A stretch of DNA of 64,000 nucleotides, from contig JAVMKO010000001.1 in the NCBI GenBank assembly GCA_032164245.1, positions 251,853,644-251,917,643 on the forward strand. The letters are read 5' to 3'. Source of the stretch: Sternotherus odoratus. Lineage: Eukaryota > Chordata > Testudines > Kinosternidae. Shown here in pieces: positions 1 through 11,700 of this stretch (positions are counted from its first letter, which is position 1; every line of letters begins with the position of its first letter). Both the position numbers and the translations under genes were made by a program. The notes under the pieces are model-generated. The model was not told the DNA's origin, did not search any database, and saw nothing but the letters and a program-made list of their open reading frames with translations.

Positions 1-39
1 ATGACAGATAAGATTCAGTGAACAGAATTAACTGTATTA

Positions 40-260
40 CTACACTACAAATGAATTAACATGTACTTCCCCATCAATGCATATGTATCCATTTGTTGTC
101 TCTTTCTTACAGCTAGATCGTAAGCTCTCTGGAGCAAGGACTCTTTGTTCGGGGTCCAGATCCATGACTGTGGCTCCCAGGCACCACAACAATACAAATA
201 TTAATGTTTGGGTAATATTTTCTTTGATGCTTCTGTTAATGATAATGTGGAATGATTTAT
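40..260 (-). repeat. Dispersed SINE-like repeat fragment
   Basis: On the minus strand the wording (GTATTG..GTGGTGCCTGGGAGCC, GGATCTGGACCCC, AGAGCTTACGATCTA, GAGACAACA.ATGGATACA) matches a repeat I recognise as very common in turtle and crocodile DNA. The family name is uncertain. The short open frames here are accidental. Confidence 0.45.
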
Positions 261-580
261 TAATCATGATTTAAATCAAAAAGCAGGAAACCTTAATTTA
301 AATAACTGATTTTAATGTTGTTTTGCATTTGTACTTTTTAATTCTTTTCCTAAAGAAAGGTTGTGTCTCATTAGCTGGCAACCATTAAAATATGTTGATT
401 TCCAAGTAAATACAGCCTTTACACAAAATTTGTTGCTTCTTTTTGCTAACCAGAAGGATATAGTATATCTACAGACACTTGTTTAAGCTGTTACAGTACA
501 AGTTTTGTTATCTGGCATGTTGAGGGAATGGGGGGCAGAGGGTGCTGGTAGGTCAAAAATTCCAGTTAACTAAGAGGAAA
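261..580. other. AT-rich unique sequence, nothing recognised
   Basis: No gene, splice-flanked exon or repeat I recognise. If the ZC3H13 reading is right, this is intron. Confidence 0.5.
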
Positions 581-1260
581 GGAGTTTTGGCTGTGGGAGG
601 GGGCTCAGGGCAAGGGCACGATATGGGGAGCCAAATCCAGGCAGCGCTCACCTCGGGCAGTTCCCCGCAAGCGGCGACGTGTCCTTGCTGCTCCTAGGCT
701 GAGGCATGGCCAAGCGCAGCGGTTCTCAAACTGGAGGTTTCGGGGAGATTTCCAGGGGGTTGCGAGCTCCCAATGCATTCGGTGGCATTTTGGAAGATGC
801 TCCGAATGCGGGAATGTGCCTGCCGAAAAGCCACGGAGTTGAAGTCTTCTGCTTTCGGCAGCATTACAGCGGACAGAGTGAGAAACGATGCATATCTGCC
901 AAAATGCCGCCGAAACCGGAACAGTTCAATTTGGAGGCTTTTTGGCAGACATACCCGGGGCGCTAGCGGACGCGGCAGAGCGAAAAGGGGTCATGACTAA
1001 GAAATTTGAGAACCCCTGGCCAAGCAGCTCTGCCTACAAGTGCCTCCGCCTACAGTGCTGCCCCCGCAGCTCCCCTTGGCCACTGTCCCAGGCCAATGGG
1101 AGCTGCAGAGCCGGCGGGGTGGGGCAGCACTAGCAGGGACATGTCGCCACTTGTAGGGAGGCGCCCAAAGAGAGCACCGCCCAGATCCGGCACCCAAAAA
1201 TTTCTCCCACTTCCCACCCACTTCCCCCTCCTGTACCCAAACTCGCTCCCAGAGACAATG
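581..1260. mobile_element. GC-rich hAT-like MITE, interrupted by a second MITE
   Basis: GC-rich sequence with CCAATGGGAGCTGC words typical of turtle hAT-derived MITEs, split by the element at 717-1018. The outer boundaries are approximate. The short open frames are not coding. Confidence 0.5.
717..1018. mobile_element. hAT MITE with 8-bp target duplication
   Basis: Ends CAGCGGTTCTCAAAC and AAATTTGAGAACCCCTG form an imperfect terminal inverted repeat. The flanks GCCAAGCG (709-716) and GCCAAGCA (1019-1026) are an 8-bp duplication with one mismatch, the hAT size. Confidence 0.75.
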
Positions 1261-1728
1261 CCCGCACACCTTCCCAAAATACTGGTTTCTAGAGCTTTCC
1301 AGTTGTCAAAACGCCAGATAACACGGCTTTTACTGTATATAGTTTAACTTGCGTTTATTTGGAATCTTATTTTTTACCTTTTTATGATGTTAGAAAATGG
1401 TGAATAATGCATTTCTTGTTTACTAGATGACTAATTCTTTTCCTTGTGAATTGTGTCAAACTAATTTGGATGGAAACAAATTCAATTAAATGCACAAAGA
1501 GCATTAATTTAATTTTTTTTATTAGTTTAATAAATTACCTTTCAGGTACTGAGTATGTAAGAAAAAAGTTTACCAAAACAAGTTTTGCATTTAGAACTAA
1601 TTTATTAAACAAAGCAAATATCATCTGTAGTTAGTGAATTGAAATGATTGTTTCTGGTCACCATGTCTTTCAAGATAATCATTGAACTGAACTAGCCGAA
1701 TAAACTAAAATGAAGAAAACATTCTCCT

Positions 1729-2056
1729 CAGCGGTTCTCAAACTGGGGTTGCAACCCCCGGGAGGTCACGGGGCAATTCCTGGGGAGTCACGAACTCCCT
1801 GCGCCGCTGAAGTGCCACCAAGCTGAACGCTTTCGGCGGCTTTTCGGCAGACACGCCATGCGTATCAAAGTGTCTGCCCAAAAAGCCACTAAAGTGAAAG
1901 TTTCCAGTTTCGGGGCTTTTGGGCGGACACTGTGACGCGCTGGGCATGTCCGCCAAAATGCTGCCAAAACCGGAAGCGTTCGGGTCAGCGGCATTTCGGC
2001 GGACACACAGGGGTTGCGGCAGCCTGCGGGGATGAGAAATAGTTTGAGAACCGCCG
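1729..2056. mobile_element. hAT MITE related to the 717-1018 element
   Basis: Terminal inverted repeats CAGCGGTTCTCAAAC and GTTTGAGAACCGCCG bound a GC-rich interior that shares words such as TTTCGGCGG and GGCAGACA with the neighbour at 717-1018. Confidence 0.7.
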
Positions 2057-2470
2057 CTCTACACCTACAGAAGAGACTAGTGCTGTCAAAAGCTTGTCTA
2101 CAACAAAATCTGGTTCTTGGTGCTTAGTGATTTCCACCAGTTCAGTGGTTTGACTTTAAGATTTCTGTAGCAAACGTGTACTGCTTAATATTTACTTTAT
2201 TTTAAATTATTTAATATGTTCTAATAAATGTAGGCCTTAATACACATTGTCATAATTTCATATTTTAAACAGTTTTTTTAATAAGTTGGTATTTAAATAA
2301 AACATCCAATTTCAATACTAATCATTTTATTTAAATCATTTTTTAATTACACACTTGAAGGAAACTATTCCCATTGGATTTACTTAACAGTAGCTGCTAT
2401 ACTATGATACAATATAATAAACTGGTTAGTCTCTAAGGTGCTGCAAGTCTTCCTTGTCTTATTTAAATTA

Positions 2471-2822
2471 CAGTAAAACCCCGATTTAACGGACTTCGGA
2501 TGCAACGGACAAAATTTCCGCTGCATCCGAAATCCGTTTTTCGCGGGTCCCACCTGCGGGCGGGCTGGCTGCTCCCGGATCCCGCCTGCGGGCGGGCGGG
2601 CTGACGGCTCCCGCCCGGGTCCCAGCAGCCGGGACCCGGGCGGGCGGGTTGACGGCTCCCGGCTGTAAAACTCCATATAATGGACTAATTCGGGCGAGGG
2701 GGTGTCCATTGTCAGCCGAAAGTCCGTAATTTAATAATTTTAAAAAATTATTAAATAACGGACTTTCGGCTTTAACGGACACCCCCTCACCCGAATTAGT
2801 CCGTTATATCAAGGTTTCACTG
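2471..2822. mobile_element. Tigger/pogo-like MITE, TA target
   Basis: Starts CAGTAAAACCCCGATTTAAC and ends in the inverted counterpart ATCAAGGTTTCACTG, flanked by TA on both sides. The interior holds GC-rich repeats and an internal palindrome around 2690-2790 (GTCCATTGTC... / ...GGACACCCCC). Confidence 0.75.
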
Positions 2823-3048
2823 TAATAGTAATGATAAACTTATAGTTCAAGTGTAGTCCAACATTTAGATTTTGTAAAAATACGATTTCACAAAATCTGA
2901 AGTTAACAAAAAAGTTCACACAAAATGTTGTTGATTAATCACTGATTTTTTGCTTTAAAAAGCACAAAGACCTAACACCTTCTCTTGCAATAATAGCATC
3001 CGGCTTCAGTAAAAAAGCTAGCAATGGAGAGTAAATGGAAAGTGATTA

Positions 3049-3599
3049 CAGTAAAACCTCCATTTAATGGACTAATTCGGGCAGGGGGCTGTCCGTTAAA
3101 TCAAAAAGTCCATTATTTAATAAAAAAAAAAAACAACGAGCTGACAGAGCAGCAGCCCACCCGCCACAGGGTCGGGGCGGCAGCTCCGCAGCCCGCCCGC
3201 TGCCGGGACCCGGGCGGGAGCCGGCAGCCAGCCCGCCCGCTGCCGGGACCCGGGCGGGAGCCGGCAGCCAGCCCGCCCGCTGCCGGGACCCGGGCGGGAG
3301 CCGGCAGCCAGCCCGCCCGCTGCCGGGACCCGGGCGGGAGCCGGCAGCCAGCCCGCCCGCTGCCGGGACCCGGGCGGGAGCCGGCAGCCAGCCCGCCCGC
3401 TGCCGGGACCCGGGCGGGAGCCGGCAGCCAGCCCGCCCGCTGCCGGGATTGGGGCGGCAGCCAGGAGCTGGCAGCCAGCCGCCTGGGAAGGGGACCGGGG
3501 CGGCAGCCGGGAGGGGTCGTGGTCTGATATGGATCAGAAATTTTGTCCGTTGCATCCGAAGTCCGTTAAATCGAGGTCCGTTAAATCGAGGTTTTACTG
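3049..3599. mobile_element. Tigger/pogo-like MITE carrying a 40-bp minisatellite
   Basis: Terminal repeats CAGTAAAACCTCCATTTAA and TTAAATCGAGGTTTTACTG with TA at both sides. At about 3190-3455 lies a tandem array with a 40-bp period, about 6.5 nearly identical copies built around GCCGGGACCCGGGCGGGAGC. The Pro/Arg-rich open frames across it are an artefact of the repeat. Confidence 0.85.
3190..3455. repeat. 40-bp tandem repeat, nearly identical units
   Basis: Each 40-bp unit contains GCCGGGACCCGGGCGGGAG, and units are essentially identical from 3200 to about 3440. This homogeneity implies recent expansion. Period and motif do not fit a CRISPR array. Confidence 0.92.
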
Positions 3600-3750
3600 T
3601 ATAAACAAAAGTGACACAGAGTAGACTATTTTCATTGTCTAAGGGAAATGCAAAAACTAAAAGGCAAGGCAATTTATGTGTATTGCCTGACTATCCAAGC
3701 TATCATCCTCTGCCATGTTGAATAGTGTTAATCTTTAAAATGCTATAAAT

Positions 3751-4123
3751 CAGGGGTTCTCAAACTTTATTGTCCTGAAACCCCCTTCTGATAACAAAAA
3801 TTAGTACACTGCATGCATCCAACGAAGTGGGTATTAGCCCACAAAAGCTTATGCTTCACTACTTTTATTAGTCTTTAAGGTGCCACAGGTCTCTTTGTCA
3901 CTTATAAAAATTACTACAGGACCCCAGGAGGGGGGACCAAACCCTGAGCCCACCCAAGCCTCACCACCGGGTCAGAGGGGGCCAAAGCCGAAGTGCAAGG
4001 GCTTCAGCGCCAAGCTCAGGCTTTGACCCTCAGCCCCAGCAAGCCTAAGCCAGCTCTGGCAACCCCATGAAAATGGGGTTGCGACCCATTTTGGGGTCCC
4101 AACCCACAGTCTGACAACCACTG
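3751..4123. mobile_element. hAT MITE, interrupted by a Penelope-like insert
   Basis: Starts CAGGGGTTCTCAAACTTT and ends AGTCTGACAACCACTG, with GGTTGCGACCCATTTTGGGG inside, a common turtle hAT MITE pattern. It is split by the 97-bp insert at 3809-3905. Confidence 0.7.
3809..3905 (+). mobile_element. Short Penelope-like terminal segment inside the MITE
   Basis: Contains GAAGTGGGTATTAGCCCAC, AAAAGCTTATGCTTC and TTTAAGGTGCCACAGG, the 3' terminal module seen in the Penelope-like copies at 11412, 22342 and 29390. Flanks AAAAATTAGTACA and AAAAATTACTACA form a 13-bp target duplication with one mismatch. Confidence 0.8.
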
Positions 4124-4739
4124 CAGTATTAATAATGTCCCATTAGAAAACATTCATTTTAAAAAAGACTTACGTTTTTAAAAAATTAACTGTACACTGA
4201 TTATGCTACGGTATTCTGGGATATAGCAAGCATTAAGATATAAATAATTACATTTCTCCACATTAGAGTGCTAAAAAAAGGTTAAATGTATGTTCATACA
4301 GAGATGGCCAATTTTCAGATGTATAACATACAAAACTGTAAAGTCTACATAAAACCAAATTACCAGTCTTGAAGATACACATGAAAATGTGTGTCTGGCA
4401 TTAAGCAAATTACTACTCTGTGTTCGGTTTTTACAACTCTCTGCTATGAACATGTCTTCTTATTTTAGTTAACTACACCTCTTATTTAACACAAAACATC
4501 TTTATCTTAAATGTATAGACCAGTAATGGTCAGTAATTGATCGCAATGTGTTTACATTTGTGAATTGGGGTTAGCCTGCTATTGGTAAAATGCAACAATT
4601 CAGTCCCCAGGATTACAAAAAAAGGTAAACAAAAAAAAAGTACGGATGCTGTCTTATATGCATGGTATTTCACATTTTGCCTGAAAGGGTAGGGAGCCAC
4701 TTCCCAAAACAACTTTTACCAGACTACAGTCTGTTCTTC

Positions 4740-4990
4740 ACAACGGGGAGATTGATGCTGCTGGGATCGATCTAGTGAAAACCCACTAAATCAACAGTCA
4801 ACCCAAATTATTCCAGTTCCCCAGGAAGATTAAGGTAAATCGACCGGAGAGAGTCTGCCGTCGAGGCAGAGCAGTGAAGACACTGTGGTAAACTGACCTA
4901 AGCTACATCAGCTCCAACAACTAGCATAACTTAGCCCCATAGTGAAGACAAGCTCCGTATCTTTAAATGCAATCAGCCAGTTTCCACTAG
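4740..4990. mobile_element. Degraded Harbinger-like MITE
   Basis: Words such as GATCGATCTAGTGAAAACCC, GTAAATCGACC and CATAGTGAAGACAAGC resemble sauropsid Harbinger-type MITEs with inverted halves. Termini are too decayed to place. Confidence 0.4.
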
Positions 4991-5235
4991 GGTCCATTCA
5001 GTAGCACACAATCCAGTGTACAGTAGAATCTAGACTTCAAAACGTCTTGAAGCAGTCCAATCTAAAAAAAAGCAATGGTCTAGGTCTAGCGAGGATCCAG
5101 TAGAGATGCTGGGGACAAAAGGAAAAATCTATAATACTAGTCTCACAGGCTCATATCCTCAAAGATATGTAGGCACCCAAATCTTGTTGATTTCAATGGG
5201 AATAAGGCACCTAAATGCCTTTGAGGATCTGGGCC

Positions 5236-5964
5236 ATCAGCATACACAAATGTTTTTCAAAGTAAGGGTCACGACCCAGCACTGGGTTATGGAATGTCAG
5301 GCACTGGGTCACCTGGCTGATTAAAATTATAATGATTGTTGCCAGGGCTGCAGCTCTAAAAGGCCAGGGAGCAGGAACCTGGAAATGAGAGAGGTAGGGA
5401 TTGGGCGGGAACTGGAGAGAGGGCCAAGCTGAGGCTTGCAGGGCTGCTGTGGGCATCTCCCCCGAGCCCTGGAGCTCACTTTTGCCAGCAGGGAGAGAGG
5501 GAGCCTTCCCCTAGAGCTCCTTGTTGCCTGCCAGGCAGTCTGTCCTCGGGGGAGTCCTCTGGTCCCAGCGGTGGGGCAGACTGCCTGCACCTCAAACTTC
5601 TCATCCCTAGCCCCACCTCAGAGCCCACACCCCCGCATTCCAACCCTCTGCCCCAGTCCTGAGCCCCCTCCCGCACCCTGAACCACTCATCCTCAAGCTC
5701 CACCCTAGAGCCCTCACCCCAGACAGAACCCACACCCCAAACACCAGGCTCTTCACTACCCTGGGCCACCTCCCACACTCCTTACTGGAGGCTTACTAAG
5801 GCTAATGTGTTAGTTATGTAAAGTGGGTTAAGCTGGAATGTATTGCAATATTATGATTTTATGAAAACTCTAGTGAAAAGATTTAATTATGGTGGGTCAC
5901 ACGGGCAGCAACACTTTTATTCAACTGGGTCAGGAGAAAAAAAGTTTGAAAACCACTGGCCTAA
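5236..5964. mobile_element. hAT non-autonomous element
   Basis: Begins TTTTTCAAAGTAAGGGTCACGACCCAG and ends AAAGTTTGAAAACCACTG, with ACTGGGTCA near both ends. These are inverted halves of a known turtle hAT MITE pattern. The C-rich interior is non-coding. Confidence 0.65.
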
Positions 5965-6229
5965 ACTACAAGTTCTGGATGGACGTCAATGACAGAAGAC
6001 TTTAAAGGAAAGGCCAAAGCACCAAGGGTCAGGATTGATACTACAAGGGCTGACAAGGCCCAAATTCAGCTACGAAGGCTGATTACATTTCACTACTCTC
6101 AGCAGAGGGGAAGGGAGACTCCAGTACCCTGAAGCCCACAAAGGACAGAGGTCACGGGTCTGGGAGGCAATGAGAGCCCACAACTAGGTTCCCCTCCGTA
6201 AAGCATCGACCACAGAAGATGGCAGCGTG

Positions 6230-7060
6230 TCAGGTCTAGCTGGCAGTTCCAGTGCCGCGGCCTCGCTGGCTGATCGGTGGCCCCGTCTGACCCACCGCTC
6301 TCCCCCGGCTTCTCCTCACAGATCACACCCCGCACAATCTGTGCGTATCCCATACCCAGCGCCAGGGCAGAGACGCCCCCACGGCCTGGGGGCTGATCCG
6401 CTCCCGCCTGCCCCTATAGGACGATCCCCGCCCCCCATCACCCGGTGCAGCCGGCGCCCCCAACCAGCTCCTCTCCGACTCCCGCCCCGGGAGTCACCTG
6501 CCATCGCACTTCGGCCCCGCTGCCCTCCCAAGTCACCCCCGCCCGTGACCCCGGCCTCGGCAGCCGCTCTGCCCGGCCCGCGGGGGGGCGGGGCGGGGCG
6601 GCCGCGCGGTTGGGGAGGCTTTGCCAGCACCGAGCTCCCCTCCCCCCGCCCGGGGATGCGGGGCCCCGCCGGCCTGAGCCCCGATCCGGCCAGGCCCGGT
6701 GTCCCCGCCGGGGCGCCACACTCACCTGCTCCTTCCGCTGCCTGGCCGGTCCCCGCCGCCTCCTCCGCCGCCGCGCGGGGCGGAGAGGGTGGGAGGGGGC
6801 GAGGGGGGAGTCCGTCCTCCCGGGCCTGAGCGCGGAGCCACACGGGGAGGAAGACGAGGAGCGCGGCCCGCTCCGGCCACCCAACGGCGCTGCCCAAGCC
6901 CAGGGAATGCCGGGAAAGCAGCGCAACCAACCGGCCGGCCCCAGCGCCGCTGCCGCTGCCGCCGCCGCCTTCGGGAGGAGGAGCCTCGGCTCGCCGGAAA
7001 CCGCCTTGCCGCCATGATCGTGCGTAACGGCGCAACTTCCGGCCGCGCAGGGCAACGATT
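6230..7060 (-). promoter_or_regulatory. ZC3H13: CpG-island promoter, probably of ZC3H13
   Basis: Very CpG-dense, non-repetitive block. On the minus strand the order CCGGAAGT (ETS-like, about 7034-7041) then CATGGCGGC (YY1-like, about 7010-7018) is typical of housekeeping promoters and points left. In human, CPB2 is followed by the ZC3H13 promoter on the same strand, so ZC3H13 (zinc-finger subunit of the m6A writer complex) is the expected gene. No coding exon confirms it. Long open frames inside the island come from GC richness. Confidence 0.62.
6726..7020 (-). other. ZC3H13: Putative non-coding exon 1 of ZC3H13 with splice donor
   Basis: From the YY1-like start region the minus strand runs through GC-rich sequence to GGAGCAG followed by GTGAGT at 6725-6720, a strong donor. 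This fits a 5'-UTR exon of about 290 nt. Its 5' edge is only approximate. The assignment rests on synteny and promoter motifs. Confidence 0.5.
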
Positions 7061-7097
7061 AGCGGGGGGGGAGGGACGGGGGATGAAACTTCGGGCC

Positions 7098-7310
7098 TGA
7101 AATGGGGGAGGGTGGAGCCTAGTCAGGGAAAAGGAAGGGGGCGGAGTCTGAAATGGGGGCGGGGTCTGGTCAGGGGAAGAGAAGGAGGAGGGGTCTGAAA
7201 TGGGGGCGGGGTCTGGTCAGGGGAAGAGAAGGAGGAGGGGTCTGAAATGGGGGCGGGGTCTGGTCAGGGGAAGAGAAGGAGGAGGGGTCTGATCAGGGGA
7301 AGGGAAGTGG
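7098..7310. repeat. 47-bp GC-box minisatellite upstream of the CpG-island promoter
   Basis: Exact 47-bp spacing between copies starting at 7149, 7196 and 7243, preceded by a diverged unit at 7098. Each unit contains GGGGGCGGGGTC, an Sp1/KLF-type GC box, so the array adds several GC boxes just upstream of the inferred minus-strand start. Confidence 0.85.
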
Positions 7311-8410
7311 GGTTACCACCTTTCTATTTGCTGGTAAAGGAACCTCCAAGGCCTCACTCCTGAGCCGCCTCTTCCCCCCAAGGCTGCACCTCCTGCTCCA
7401 CTTTTTCCCTAGAGGTTCTGCCCCCTTCATCACCTGTTCCCCTAGGCTTTGCCCCTCCTCTTCCTCTTCTTCCCAGAGCCTCACCCTTGTCATTCACTCC
7501 TTTGGCCCCCTTCTCCCCATCCCTCACTTGATCATCATCTCCACCTCCCTCCCCCACCAGCTGGCTGTCCTTTGCTCTGAGGATGGGACAGGAGCTGCTG
7601 CAGCCTGACAAGGTACCTGCCTGTAGGTAGGAGGCGGCCCTGACTAAGCAGGGACTGGCGAGAGTTAATCACACTGTACCTCCCCCACCCCGCAGTAACC
7701 AGACTTTTGGTGTCCGATCAGTACTGACTGGACACTGTCAGTTCCCCTTTTCGACTGGACTTTCCATAGGCATATCTTCACTTTGTTCAGATGCTGGACT
7801 GACTGGGAATATTGGACATTTGAGCTGTGTTGCATAATAGTGAACAGTTGGTTCAGTCATATGGTGTTGTTCCCACTTTCATGGTGAGGCACCTCAAAGG
7901 TGACTGCCATCATCTTGGCCGAAATATGAGGGATTAAACCGGGGACTTCTGGTGCTAAAAATATAAATGACTACATCATGGCTACAGAGCCCTGGCTCTC
8001 TAGCTGGGGTTGTAAAACATTCATATCCTCTGTGGATCTGGTACAGGAAATAACCTGTAACATGTTCATCAGTGGGTTACACAAGCACTTCAGGTACAAA
8101 TGTTGCAATTTGTTTTAAAAATTGCTTTTCACCGTTGTTGGTGTGAGCAAACTGGGTTTCTCAAAAATTCTCCGAAAGCAAACACTAAAGAGGTACTAAA
8201 ATGGACACCATGTATTTGTTTGAATATTATTGGGTTTAGGAGGTTGCATTAGCACAGTTGTAGTTTATCTGTCACTGCCCTTCTCATTCTACAGATGGCT
8301 ACATTGAAACCAAATTGTGAAGCAACTTAATATGTCATAGTGAAAGGCAGTAACTGAAACACCAACCTGTTGCCCCTAAACAAATAACAATTATAATAAA
8401 GCAGTAAGTA
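7311..8410. other. Intergenic space between CPB2 3' end and the CpG-island promoter
   Basis: No exon or clear repeat recognised. It separates two genes transcribed in the same direction. The pyrimidine-rich stretch at 7320-7560 gives accidental open frames. Confidence 0.5.
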
Positions 8411-8416
8411 ATTCCT

Positions 8417-8422
8417 TTTATT
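8417..8422 (-). terminator. CPB2 poly(A) signal candidate
   Basis: AATAAA on the minus strand (TTTATT on +), about 100 nt downstream of the CPB2 stop codon. This implies a short 3' UTR ending near 8.4 kb. It is the first canonical hexamer after the stop. Use is inferred, not shown. Confidence 0.55.
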
Positions 8423-8518
8423 TGAGTGAACTAAAAAAAAGCACATTTGAATGAATGACACTGCCCATCAGGTCATCTAAATGACCAGTTAAAGCAACGA
8501 AATGCCAAATATAGCACC

Positions 8519-8703
8519 TTAAATATCGCTGATAACATGTAATGCTATTGTTTTGATACCACTAAGTGCTTCCATACAAGTGGGTTTAATTAGATTTGTA
8601 GGAAGCAAAAATCCATGTGTTCCTCTGTCACGAAGTTCAAAGGTAAAAGAATACTTAATGCCAAGATCATAAGCCCAGTCATCTGAACCTCCAGGAGCTA
8701 AAT
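8519..8703 (-). CDS. CPB2: CPB2 exon 11 (coding part): specificity Asp, catalytic Glu and stop
   Basis: Acceptor CTACAG, TAA at 8521-8519. Residues 362-421 begin [19 protein letters not shown]. Asp368 occupies the S1' position that selects Lys/Arg, and Glu383 in FELRD is the general base. GFLLP..LIKPTC and the HVI ending identify CPB2 rather than CPB1. Confidence 0.97.
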
Positions 8704-11700
8704 CTGTAGGAGAAAGAAAAGGAAACATATTATTACCTGCAACCTTGGCCTCTGTCTTACACACTGCCTTGTAGTAGAGAGGATATTTGTCATTCTGTCT
8801 GATTTGTCATTCTGTCAATTATTTGTCATAATTGTTATTCTGTCTGATTATTGTACTAAAAATGATACTTACAGATAGTTTGTGCACCAGGGCCAGAGTC
8901 ATACATTTTGCGAGTTGTTTTTCTAATAGCATCAACTACTTTATTTGCCACAGATAGCTGAAATCAATAAAATATTAATTAACTTTTATAATTTTGTAAA
9001 ACTGTTTCACACGGACTCTGTTAGGGCATTTTAACCATCTACTATGGACACAATAAAGAGAGAGGACCTGTTTACAACATGGTTAGTTTGTAATGTGAAT
9101 ATGTGGTTGGCTTTAGAATGCTTACAAGATGGTGTTAAACATGGTTAGATTATGTCCATGGTACAAATAGCATCTGTGCTGTAACTGGACAGCAAACTTA
9201 TCACCAAATCCATTATTCTGTGTAGCTGTCCTGTATTTTCCATTTCCTCTCAAATACTGGTTAAGTAACCTTTAAGTATTTTAAATTGAAGCATACCAAA
9301 AAGGATTTAATAATGGAACTGTACACCACGCTTGAACAACTAACTAGAATGAACTATTCTGTAATTAGTTTACAGGATGTCACATCTCTGCTTCACAGGG
9401 AAAGAATTGACAAATCTATATTTCCTTTATCTTCTTTCAAAAATGCATTAGCTAGGATAAAAAAATAAATTTAAAAGGGATATAAACTCTCAACTTTCAG
9501 GCCATAAGATGGTCACTAATTGAAGAGACTTAGAGAGAAACATTCCCCTGGGGACAAGTTATTTCATGTTAGCTACAGGATTCTTTCCTCCTTTCTGTGA
9601 AGGCTGGCACTGGTCACTGCTAGAAACAACATATTGGACTGGATAGAGATCTGGTCTGATCAAATATGACAGTGTCTATGTTTCTATTCTATCACTGTAA
9701 AAAGCCCATTAATTAAAAAAAAAAGGGAAAAAAATCCATTAAAGAGACAGTAGCAGCTAATTTTTAAAATCTTCCTTAAAGACCTTAGATCTGTGTGGAG
9801 AAAGAACAGGTCGGAGGCAACATGGAGGAGCAATCCCAAATACCCATCATTTGTTGCTGCTGCTTGGCCCCATGTCAGGGATGCCGTGACCTAAAGAATG
9901 TCATGAGACTGCCCAGGGAGGTTGTGGAAGCTCCTTCTCTAGAGGTTTTCAAAAGGAGGCTGAATAGCAATATTCCCTCCAGTTTTCACATCCATGTGCA
10001 GAATATTTCCAATAAGGAGGTGATGTGTGGCGGAAGTGGAGCCAAGGGTTTCAGAGTGTGGTAGGGGGCTTGGGGCTAGAGCAGAGGTTTGAGGTGCCAG
10101 GGGGATCTGGCTGGGTGTGAGATGCCTCTCCCCAGCAGCAGCAGCTCTGGTGGCGCCAGGGCCGGGGCGCCTCTCCCCAGCCACGGCAGCTACGGCAGGG
10201 TTAGGGCTGACAGAGGCGCCTGTGCCGTGCAACTTAGAGGGAACTGAGCTGGACAGCCATCTGTCTTGGATGGTTTAGACCTGTGGTGGGCAACCTGCAG
10301 TCCACGGGTCTGCATTTGACCCATTAGGGTAATCCACTGGTGGGTCACCAGAAATTTTGTTTACATTTGCACAGTTGCCCGCAGCTCCCAGTGACTGCAG
10401 ATTACCTTAATGGGCCGCATGTGACTTGCAGGCCCCAGGTTGCCCACACTGGTTTAGACACAACAAATCCTGGATCTTTGAAGGAGGTTAGACTAGATGA
10501 CCCTTGAAGTTCCTCCTAACCTTATGATTCTATGTCCACCCTGATGATGTCCTGTGTCTCCACATAGCAGATCCCATGGAGTGAAAAGCCCTTCCCCATT
10601 CTGTCAACCACTTCCTGCTCCTTCCCTGGTCCCATTCAGGAAGCACTTGGAGTAAAGAACCCCTGTCCCACTCCCCCATGCATGGAAAGCACCAGGAAAT
10701 TGGCCAGAGAGAGCAGGGAAAGGATTCTTTACTCTGTGGGCCTTCTCTTCTTACTCCATAGCCCAGGAAATCTTGTGAGGTTCCTCAGCAACCCAAGTAG
10801 CCTAACTGGCCTGAATTTATTGGCTAACTCCAACCTAGCCTGGATCTCTTTTCCTAATCTAGGTTAGGAAAAGGCTTGGTGGCTAACCAGTGGAGGAAAA
10901 AAACCAATGGTGTTCTTCACTTCCCAGCTTTCCCTGTTTATCCTGTTGATTAACAGAACAGGAGTTGATCCTACACAACTTCTAAGCTCTGCAAGAGAGA
11001 GGAGCCCTGATCATGTGGACCTCCAGAACTTCACAGGACTTGGACTTCTTTTATATAGGCCTTAGGGGATCTTTAGCCCCAGGACCCCTGGCTAGCCAAT
11101 AACTTCATGACCTGCAGAATCAGCAGGTATGCTGTTTCAGTGGACTACCTGTGATCTGCTGGTCCTCCCAAGGACCTCAGGGTCTGTAAAAAAGGGCTTG
11201 TCTCCATCAGATCATTAGAACAATTTAAACATATTTCCCATAGAAAAAGATTTACTTCAGGTGCAGTAAAGGCTGCAGGCACCTACCAGTGTTACGGTGC
11301 ACACTATTCAGAAGCAATAGGGTTTTAAAAAGTTACAGACTAAGTAGATTCAGATATAGGGAAAAACTTACAAGAAACCTATACTTGAAATGCAGTACTA
11401 AAGTACCCCAGAGGTAACAAAGTCCTGTGGCACCTTAAAGACTAACTATAAAGTTTTGAAGCATGAGCTTTCATGGGCTAATACCCACTTCGTCGGATGC
11501 AGGCAGTGGAAGTGTTCAGAGGCAGTTATAGAAAAGTAGGTAAGAGCCAGGTGGGAGGTGAAAAGGTTAGTCCAATTAAGTGAACCAGTTTGTTATCTCC
11601 GATCAGGGAGTGTGGATTGTTCTTCTAGCATTTGAATGGGGTGTGTGAACATGGAGAGAGGTGAAACAATGTCTGTAATGAGCCAACCATTGTAGATCTC

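Noticed and set aside
3190..3455. Regularly spaced identical units, considered as CRISPR
   Set aside because: Head-to-tail minisatellite without unique spacers, in a vertebrate genome.
3024..3672. Pro/Arg-rich open frames of 167 and 202 codons
   Set aside because: They are readings of a 40-bp minisatellite inside a Tigger MITE.
1..6200. Searched for ZC3H13 exon 2 (start codon and CCCH finger) on the minus strand
   Set aside because: No convincing exon found. It probably lies to the left of the window.
6227..7100. Several overlapping 130-239-codon open frames on both strands in the CpG island
   Set aside because: High GC content removes stop codons. The frames lack family motifs, conflict with each other and sit over an obvious promoter and splice donor.
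9286..9468. 60-codon plus-strand frame
   Set aside because: No motif, antisense to CPB2 intron 9, AT-rich with no splice-like edges.
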